Shown here one piece after another: positions 57,180 through 64,000 of a stretch of 64,000 nucleotides of DNA. This DNA is from Biomphalaria glabrata. Lineage: Eukaryota; Mollusca; Gastropoda; Planorbidae. Under the pieces are notes generated by a model. It was not told where the DNA came from and ran no database searches. It saw nothing but the letters and a program-made list of their open reading frames with translations. The DNA lies in contig NC_074716.1 in assembly GCF_947242115.1 (NCBI RefSeq), positions 48,692,213 to 48,756,212 on the forward strand, written 5' to 3'. Position 1 is the first letter of the stretch; each line of letters opens with the position of its first letter. The position numbers were made by a program, and so were the translations under genes.

Positions 57180-57385
57180 CCGGAAAAAAAAACGCCAGAA
57201 AAGAAAAGCAAGACAAATGACACTAGCTCCAGCTGGAATAACCTGCCCAGTGTGTGGCCGAAAATTCCGGGCTCACATAGATCTCACCAGCCACATGAGG
57301 AGGCATAAAACCTCAGTGCAAAGCCATCAGCCCCCTGGATGACAAGGTGGTCATCATCGAACCACGATGGACGAACTATATATAT
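57180..57385 (+). mobile_element. LINE ORF2 C-terminal zinc finger and 3' UTR
   Basis: Encodes ITCPVCGRKFRAHIDLTSHM and RRHKTS, then the UTR with GACAAGGTGGTCATCATCGA, ACCACGATGGACGAACTATA and a TATATATT tail. Same family as 18905-19330. Confidence 0.78.
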
Positions 57386-57741
57386 TCCCGGTAAAATCGG
57401 ATACATAGGTTACTACAAGTTCAGACGCTAAAAAAATATGACATTGCGCCTCGTATGGATTTTTTTTTCGCTTGCCGTCTTGGAATTAAAACGTGTATCG
57501 AATTTCGGTCCAAACTCTAGTATTTTTGTAGATAATTTTTGTTCTTAATCAGTTATATTGTGATTTATAGTCCAACGTTGAGTCTTTAAATTAAAGATAG
57601 GTTTGGAACATGCAAAGAACATATAAGGAAAAACAAATTTTTGACTCAATTTCTTTTATTTCGGTCAAGAATAGATAATAGATAAGAAAAGATAAGTGAA
57701 TATGACATTACATTTGTATTTATTGACAAGTAATCATACTA

Positions 57742-58476
57742 CTTTAAGCGAAGTAGGAAAAAGAGTAGGTCTCAAAATAAACCACCAAAAAACAAAAGTA
57801 CTTAGAGTAATCAACAAACAAATTGGAGACATAGAACTGGCTCTCAGACCATAGATCAAGAAGAAAATTGTATATACCTTGGGAGTGTAGGCAGTGTACC
57901 AGGTGGAACAGATGAAGACATTAAACGTCGTATAAGTCTAGCTCGTCAGACATTTACACATCTAAAACTAACATGGACATCTTCTCACATCTCAAACAAG
58001 ACTAAACTAAGAATCTTTAACTCTAATGTCAAGGCTGTCCTACTGTATGGTTCTGAAACATGGAGAACAACTGAAGCAACAACAAAAACAAAAATACAGA
58101 CCTTCATCAACAGATGTCTGAGAAATATCCTAAAAATACACTGGTACGACAAAGTAGAAAAAAAAACAAACTGTGGGAGATGAGTGGATAGAAAAATTTA
58201 GAAGTGCAGATCTTAGAGAGGAAGTGGAGATGGATTGGTCACACACTTAGAAAAGATACCAGCAACAGAGCTAGGCAGGCCTTAGAGTGGAACCCCCAGC
58301 GAAGAGACGCAGAGGATAACCAAAAAGAATATGGCGACACAATGGGAAGCAGAGAAGACCGGAAAGAGCTGGGAAGCCATAAAAAACTAGCAAGAGACCG
58401 TGGAGAGTGGCTTGTTTTTGTTGAGGCCCTATGTTCCATGAAGAACCCAAAAGGAATGATGATGATGATGATAATG
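57742..58476 (+). mobile_element. RTE-like LINE 3' part with 10-bp target duplication
   Basis: Flanked by aatcatacta at 57732-57741 and 58477-58486, within the block that is uninterrupted at 5690-6075. Coding pieces: VGLKINHQKTKVLRVINKQI near 57770, RRISLARQTFTHLKLTWTSS near 57930, VKAVLLYGSETWRTTEATTK near 58028, FINRCLRNILKIHWYDKVEK near 58110, and, after a frameshift near 58165, RKWRWIGHTLRKDTSNRARQ and RGEWLVFVEALCS. It ends in (GAT)n. At least two frame disruptions. The clade is inferred from the C-terminal style. Confidence 0.85.
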
Positions 58477-58656
58477 AATCATACTAGACCAAGCAACTTC
58501 ATATTATATCACGTTTTATAAAGACCTTTAACTGCAATGTTTTTAATATATTTAAACTTGTGCCATTTGATTTTTCGGGCCCATTTGTCCTTTTTTGATC
58601 AGAAGCGTATGCATAACATAAGTTATTGAAATGAAGGGTTCCAACCAGATGTTAAT

Positions 58657-58663
<7 letters not shown>

Positions 58664-58691
<28 letters not shown>

Positions 58692-59170
58692 CTTTATTAT
58701 CCGTAAGGAAATTTGTCTTACAATTTGTGCATTACACCAAACAAACAACATTATAACTATAAGAAACCAAAGTGTACATTCACACCAGACTCACTCATAA
58801 TTTACATGTGACAAAGTTTATACCAGATTGTTCTTATTTAATGATTTGATTGCCAGGGGAACAAAAGAGTGTTTGTGTCTGTTTGTCTTTGCTATCGGTG
58901 TCTTGTATCTCTTTTGTGATGGTAAAATCACAAAATCCTGACACAAAGGGTGATTCTTTATTTCGAGGATCTTGTTAGCCTTTTTATAGATGTTTGTCTC
59001 AAACAACTGCCCAAATGGGGTTTGTTTTTTGCCAATGATTTTGCCAGCAGCATTTAGGATTCTATAAAGTTTATTTTTAATGCTCAGATTGCCATACCAG
59101 GCAGTGATATTGAAACTGAAAATATTGCAGATGTGAGCGTGATAAAACATAGCCAAGGCTTTTTCGCTTA
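58664..59170 (-). mobile_element. LINE 3' part (Rex/CR1-like C-terminus) with (ATT)n tail
   Basis: The minus frame (59156-58818) reads MAMFYHAHICNIFSFNITAW, YGNLSIKNKLYRILNAAGKI, KKANKILEIKNHPLCQDFVI, LPSQKRYKTPIAKTNRHKHS, FVPLAIKSLNK. This is the conserved C-terminal tail after the RT in several LINE groups. The UTR and (ATT)n tail are shared with 44972-45262. Confidence 0.82.
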
Positions 59171-59234
59171 CATTAAACGAGGACAGTTTTCTTAGTAATC
59201 GTGATCTTTGCTGCCCTTTTTTGCTGAAAAATAA

Positions 59235-59370
59235 TAATAAAGCTTGTCTTCGAGTCCGAAGAATAGTGAGGAATGCAGTATTTCCTGTGACTGCGCAGCC
59301 CCAGCTGTGACCTACTTATTTTGCCACATCCAGGGCAAGCAAAACCATTGTCCGCATGTGGTGGATTTAG
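59235..59370 (+). repeat. CTTCGATTCCGAAG repeat, diverged copy
   Basis: GTCTTCGAGTCCGAAGAATA, then GCAGTATTTCCTGTGACTGC and ACCATTGTCCGCATGTGGTG, follow the order of the copy at 54074-55895. Confidence 0.6.
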
Positions 59371-60034
59371 ATTATATATATATTTATATGGATTTCTTAC
59401 GTTTTGATACGTTTTTCATCCACTTCCCGTTCTCGGATCAATTTGAAATTTTGAATAATTGTTATCAATAACAATACAGGAATCAATCAAATATCACAAT
59501 ATACGAATCAATCAAGAAAATAACCAGTTAGTTAATCATTTAGTACTAATTAATAATATTTGTTTTATATAGCAGAAAGGGGGCTACACCCTATAATGTT
59601 CAGAGGGCAGTAATTAGCGGTTCTTTCCCCTTAGTTAAGCTATGGTTTAAAAAAAAGTTGTTTTTTTTTTTCTAATGCTTGTTTAACCCGTGCATTGTTT
59701 TTTTTTTGTGGGTTAATGCAATGACAGCGAATACTATTTCTTGATGGTACGACCAAAAAAAATATGTAATAAATAATTCTTAAATTTAGGTAACATTTAG
59801 GTAACTATAGTTTTGCTTTGGTTTCTTTATAAGAAAGGTTGCATCCCTTTCCTTGAATTTGTTCACAGTATTTTGCTTTGGATTCACTGTATTAAAAGAA
59901 TACAGTGACTTTGACTTGAGAAATGTGAAACCTTCTCAAATTTCCTTGGCTGCGATCATGAAATTCAGTAATTATAATTTCCATCTTTAAAGAAAAGAAT
60001 AAGAAGGGATTTTAAAGGGAAAAAAAAAAGAAAG

Positions 60035-60290
60035 TTCCCATTTCAGACCATGCGCTCTATAGGGCAGATGATGTTAAGGTCATCTGTTTCTTTGGCCAAT
60101 GGTTAACGAGCAGGGTGTCGTGTGGCCAGCACAATGACCAACTACATTTACTTTCCCCAACTAAAGTCAGGTACCCCTTGGGGTTGGTGGACTCAGGTGC
60201 ACCGTGAAAAACCAGTCACACTGAGATACGAACCCAGAACTCCTGGTTTGGCAGCCTAGCGCTTAACCACTCAGCCACCGCGCCCACAAG
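60035..60290 (-). mobile_element. tRNA-derived SINE, copy 4
   Basis: Orthologous in position to the copy at 7475-7724 in the duplicated block. Flanked by aagaagggattttaa-like sequence on the left and aagaggggattttaa on the right, a near-perfect 15-bp target duplication. Confidence 0.88.
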
Positions 60291-60544
60291 AGGGGATTTT
60301 AACCTTAAACGAGCTTCGTTGATATCAGCTTGTTTTGGAATTAAATGTCAATCCCCATTTCCACTTAATGTAATTTTTCTATACTTTTTTTATATCGGAA
60401 GGGGATTTTTCCCTTCTCTAGGCTGACTGTGTTTTTTTTTTTAAATAAAAAAAAATCTCACAGGTTTTATTAACAAAAAAAAGAAAAATTAACGTCAAAT
60501 TATAATCATAAAATTCCCTTATCCCTTAAATAGTTTTTATGTGG

Positions 60545-61020
60545 ATTGAATTCGAGGCTTATTTAGAGAAAATCCTGTCGATGTTACTTAATCACAATAA
60601 TACTCTTGAAATTTAATAGGCCAATATACGTGGTCGAGGGGCTAAGTACGCTTGAACTTGACTAGAGGTTTGACACCCGACTAGAGCTGAGTTGTGTTTA
60701 CTGAGCGCCTAAAGGCAGCACGGAAAACCTTCTCCAATATACTCCCTTCCCCCACTGGTCCATAAATAAGATTGGCCCATAGCGCTCTGAGTATGCTATA
60801 AGCATGAAAATAGCACTCTTAAAAGGCGATATATTTATTATTTTCCTTGAAAAAACGTTTAATACCCAAAGAAAAAAAGAACACGCTCCACAAAGTTGAA
60901 TTAGGCAAACAGCTTCATTTTGCACTAAAATAATCATGCCAATTAAGTGTGTAACTAGTCCACTAATTAGAAGCAATTTTGGGGAGGAGTCAAAACATCT
61001 AATATGGTGAACATTATGCT
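60545..61020. repeat. Duplicated block of about 475 bp, copy 2
   Basis: Partner of 11155-11640. Here it interrupts sequence continuous at 8100-8200. Confidence 0.75.
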
Positions 61021-61184
61021 TAAATTATTTACATAAAAGACAGGTGTTTCTACCGGAAACAATTACAGACGTAATGTCTATAACTGAGGTATCTACAGTC
61101 CTTACCCTAAACATATGTGTAAATTGCGGTGCGAGTTTGTCCTGTGAGTAATCCGAAGACACATATCTAGTAATACCCTACAAT
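61021..61184 (+). promoter_or_regulatory. Orphan copy of the lectin gene B promoter
   Basis: Collinear with 8195-8349 (ACAGGTGTTTCTACCGG, TCTACAGTCCTTACCCTAAA, GTTTGTCCTGTGAGTAATCC, GAAGACACATA, AGTAATACCCTAC). Similarity stops exactly where a 36-bp minisatellite begins. No copy of exon 1 follows in the window. Confidence 0.65.
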
Positions 61185-61186
61185 CA

Positions 61187-62035
61187 ACTTTTCAACTCAA
61201 TACAAAGGCAATCAAACACAATCAACTTTCCAGCTCAATACAGAGACTAAGATACAATCCACTTTTCAGCTCAATACAGAGACTAAGATACAATCAACTT
61301 TCCATCTCAATACAGAGGCTAAGACACAATTACTTTTCAGCTCAATACAGAGACTAAGACACAATAACTTTTCAGCTCAATACAGAGACTAAGACACAAT
61401 CAACTTTTCAGCTCAATACAGAGGCTAAGACACAATCTACTTTCCAGCTCAATACAGAGGCTAAGACACTATCAATTTTCAGCTCAATACAGAGACTAAG
61501 ACACAATAACTTTTCAGCTCAATACAGAGACTAAGACAAATAACTTTTCAGCTCAATACAGAGACTAAGACACAATAACTTTTCAGCTCAATACAGAGAC
61601 TAAGACACAATTACTTTTCAGCTCAATACAGAGACTAAGACACAATCTACTTTTTAGCTCAATATGCAGACTAAGACACAATAAACTTTTCAGCTCAATA
61701 CAGAGACTTAGACACAATCAACTTTTCAGCTCAATACAGAGGCTAAGACATGATCTACTTTTAAGCTCAATATGCAGACTAAGACACAATCAACTTTTTA
61801 GCTCAATACAGAGATTAAGACACAATCAACTTTTCAGCTCAATACGAAGACTAAGACACAATCAACTTTCCAGCTCAATACGAAGACTAAGACACAATCA
61901 ACTTTCCAGCTCAATACGAAGACTAAGACACAATCAACTTTCCAGCTCAATACGAAGACTAAGACACAATCAACTTTCCTGCTCAATACGAAGACTAAGA
62001 CACAATCAACTTTCCTGCTCAATACGAAGACTAAG
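61187..62035. repeat. 36-bp minisatellite, about 23 copies
   Basis: The unit contains CTTTTCAGCTCAATACAGAG and ACTAAGACACAATCAA. The right end is more homogeneous, with CGAAGACTAAG units. Open frames read the repeat. Confidence 0.95.
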
Positions 62036-63179
62036 TCAGCAAGTAGGTGCTCCTCTCTATCGTTTGCTGCTGCAAGACTGTGTCCACATAAATCTCTGAA
62101 CAAGCATTTTGTTTTGTATGAAAGTAAACACATGTAAGAACAGGTTGATGCTGATTAAATGCTGTCTTAAGGATAACATTTGTTAAGCTAATTCCACAGT
62201 TCTGGAACATTATGCACGAGTGTAAACAGTTAAATAGTCACATTAAGTCCAACTGTACATCTGTGGTGAAATGTTATGATGTAAAAGACAATAAATAGTG
62301 ATATTCGTAAAATTAGTTTAGGAAATAGCTAACTCTTGTTGTAGTTCCTCCATTCAGAGTGTATAACAATAAAATGTACATTTAGAATACAATACAAAAG
62401 TGAATTATACATAGTTCGCTATTGTATTTTTTAAAATATGTTGCCCCTCATTTCCAATTTTTAAAAAAAATGCAGCACTTGGTAGAAAAAAAAGGTTGCC
62501 CACCCCTGGTCTACAGGTTTGAAACTGGCTTCCAAGTGAGGTAAGAATTAAAATTAAATGCTTCACCTACTAGTTCAAATCTTGAGAATAGTCTGCAATG
62601 TTCTCAAACATTGAACCCTATACTTTAATCCTAGCAATTCTTGTTTGTAGCAGAGCTATTCTTATTTGTAGCCCAGTATGTATTTTATGATTTTCTTTAA
62701 ATTTTCACGGGTATATGCATATAAATAAGAAAAAAATAATCCTAAGTCATAAGTCACATTTGGAAAACTCGAGGTCGACCGTCATATACGTTCGACAATA
62801 TTTCAATAACGAAAAATTTATTTTGGCTTTTAATTTCTTTAAAAACTGGGCACTTTTTTTTTTTTTGTCTTTCATGACTTCAGATTGAATTCTCTCTCTC
62901 GTCTAAATAAACTGTAAATAAACACAGGAACATTTCCAAATAAAGTTCAGGAACATAATCATTCAACCCAGAGAGGCTCGCCCACCTGCTACTGTTTGTG
63001 AACTGGACAGCCTAAACGAGCTTATGGTAATGTCATCTATAGACAAAGTGTAACATAATACGGACTCACTCTTCCTTCTCTACCTACTCATTCAAGTTTG
63101 AGGTCTTTCAAGGACCGGGGGCGTTTAAGTTTCCGGTAAACATTTGATCACAAAACAAAAACAAAACGCAGTAAAAGAG
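62036..63179. other. No gene recognised
   Basis: AT-rich. At 62490-62515 GTTGCCCACCCCTGGTCTAC looks like a solitary hAT terminus. Nothing else identified. Confidence 0.4.
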
Positions 63180-63527
63180 AAAACGTTATATTATAGCATT
63201 TATTTTCACATCAACAATTTAAAAAGAAAGAATGCTAACTCCGTATATAATGAACACATTTCATTCACGCTCAGTTCTCTCCCTTCGTTCCTCCTAAACA
63301 CGTTCATTCATCAGGTCACTATTTCACAAGGCTACTTATTTACAGATGTGTGTGCGGTGTGTGCCGAGTTAAAACCTAAACCACGGAGGCACTGCGCCTC
63401 TCTCCCACGTCTGCTGCTGTTCCAATTGGCCTTCCCGTTGCACTTTCTGGAACTCTTTCATCTGTTGCTTTGACGGGGGTGGTTTCTTTTCAAATATGTT
63501 GGGAAACGTAAACTTTTGGCCATCCGC
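63180..63527 (-). CDS. Terminal exon of an unidentified host gene
   Basis: On the minus strand a strong acceptor (TTTCACTTTCTCATTCACACAG) is followed from 63527 by 52 codons ending in TAA at 63369: ADGQKFTFPNIFEKKPPPSK, QQMKEFQKVQREGQLEQQQT, WERGAVPPWFRF. A 3' UTR of about 190 bp follows, with an AATAAA signal at 63204-63199. The composition is non-repetitive and the peptide is charged and Gln-rich, ending in a WFRF tail. I do not recognise the family. The upstream intron contains the 36-bp minisatellite at 63592-63979; earlier exons lie beyond the right edge. The reading phase at the acceptor is assumed to be 0. Gene function unknown. Confidence 0.62.
63199..63204 (-). promoter_or_regulatory. 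Polyadenylation signal AATAAA
   Basis: On the minus strand AATAAA lies about 165 nt after the stop codon of the terminal exon. Confidence 0.55.
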
Positions 63528-63591
63528 CTGTGTGAATGAGAAAGTGAAACACTTCAGTGTCAATAAATAGACAGAGGAATGAACTGTACAC

Positions 63592-63979
63592 AGGGATGAT
63601 ACATCATTCATGAAATGTATACTATACAGGGATGATACATTATTCATGAAATGTATACTATACAGGGATGATACATCTTTCGTGAAATGTATACTATATA
63701 GGGATGATACATCTTTCATGAAAAGTATACTATACAGGGATGATACTTTATTCATGAAATGTATACTATACAGGGATGATACATCTTTCGTGAAATGTAT
63801 ACTATATAGGGATGATACATCTTTCATGAAATGTATACTATACAGGGATGAAACTTCATTCATGAAATGTATACTATACAGGGATGATACTTCATTCATG
63901 AAATGTATACTATACAGGGATGATACTTCATTCATGAAATGTATACCGGTACTATACACTATACAGGGATGATACATCA
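63592..63979. repeat. 36-bp minisatellite, about 11 copies
   Basis: Unit GGGATGATACATC(A/T)TTCATG plus aaatgtatactataca. All open frames here are the 12-residue repeat. It lies in the intron upstream of the terminal exon. Confidence 0.95.
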
Positions 63980-64000
63980 TTCACGAACTTTACACAGAGA

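Larger units (their letters stand above)
43900..61190. repeat. Segmental duplication, right copy, expanded by nested insertions
   Basis: Right-hand partner of 4400-8349. Collinear blocks are separated by LINE C-termini (44239-45262), a LINE with an LTR element inside (45622-53560), a CR1 (54101-55493), a LINE zinc-finger end (57180-57385), an RTE-like LINE (57742-58476), another LINE (58664-59170) and a 475-bp block (60545-61020). Order and orientation are unchanged, so the simplest reading is one duplication followed by insertions. Confidence 0.75.

Noticed and set aside
7475-60290. tRNA genes at the SINE heads and at 27545-27713
   Set aside because: A and B boxes are present, but the anticodon region does not fold as a tRNA. 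The sequence continues into a shared tRNA-unrelated body with target duplications, which marks SINEs.
63610-63972. Plus-strand 120-residue repeated frame
   Set aside because: It is the 36-bp minisatellite read in frame; the minus frame across it is likewise repeat until the terminal exon.

Overview
The window looks like nuclear DNA of a heterobranch gastropod, probably a freshwater planorbid snail. It is AT-rich and repeat-dense, has spliced genes with GT-AG introns, and carries several LINE families. These include I-clade 3' ends of the kind known in Biomphalaria (the nimbus element), tRNA-derived SINEs, hAT-type DNA transposons and long tandem arrays. The species cannot be proved from the sequence alone. 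Coding density is very low and almost every long open frame belongs to a mobile element or a tandem repeat.

The main host content is a small cluster of spliced genes for secreted C-type-lectin-like proteins. Each has a signal-peptide exon ending in phase 1 (4438-4480 minus, 8506-8554 plus, 43925-43967 minus). Each also has a second exon of exactly 171 nt (1181-1351 minus, 10617-10787 plus, 32107-32277 minus), again phase 1, that encodes the first half of a C-type lectin-like domain. The plus-strand gene has a good third exon at 13308-13394. The first two genes are divergent, with start codons 4 kb apart. The third gene, together with an orphan promoter at 61.02-61.18 kb, repeats the same divergent layout 39-53 kb further on. 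Blocks at 4.4-5.0, 5.38, 5.7-6.1 and 6.95-8.35 kb recur in the same order and orientation at 43.9-45.5, 56.17, 57.4-58.6 and 59.4-61.2 kb. I therefore read the window as a segmental duplication whose right copy has been stretched from about 4 kb to 17 kb by nested transposon insertions.

Layout. 0-5 kb: LINE piece, hAT MITE, lectin gene A (minus), CR1 3' end. 5-8.5 kb: shared divergent intergenic block. 8.5-13.4 kb: lectin gene B (plus), with a (GAT)n array and a 48-bp minisatellite in its introns. 14-24 kb: dense transposon graveyard (several LINEs, two hAT elements, a 1.34-kb non-autonomous DNA transposon). 25-31 kb: GC-tract and tandem-repeat-rich non-autonomous elements. 32-44 kb: lectin gene C (minus), whose 11.6-kb first intron holds 58 copies of a 156-bp satellite. 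44-59 kb: LINE insertions and a young gag-only LTR retrotransposon (46317-53095) sitting inside the RNase H region of an older LINE. 59-62 kb: duplicated block ending in an orphan promoter and a 36-bp minisatellite. 63.2-63.5 kb: the terminal exon of an unrelated host gene on the minus strand.

The lectin exons show no frame-breaking change and keep splice sites and reading phase, so the genes may be functional. Only gene B shows a third exon here, and the end of the lectin domain was not found for any of them.
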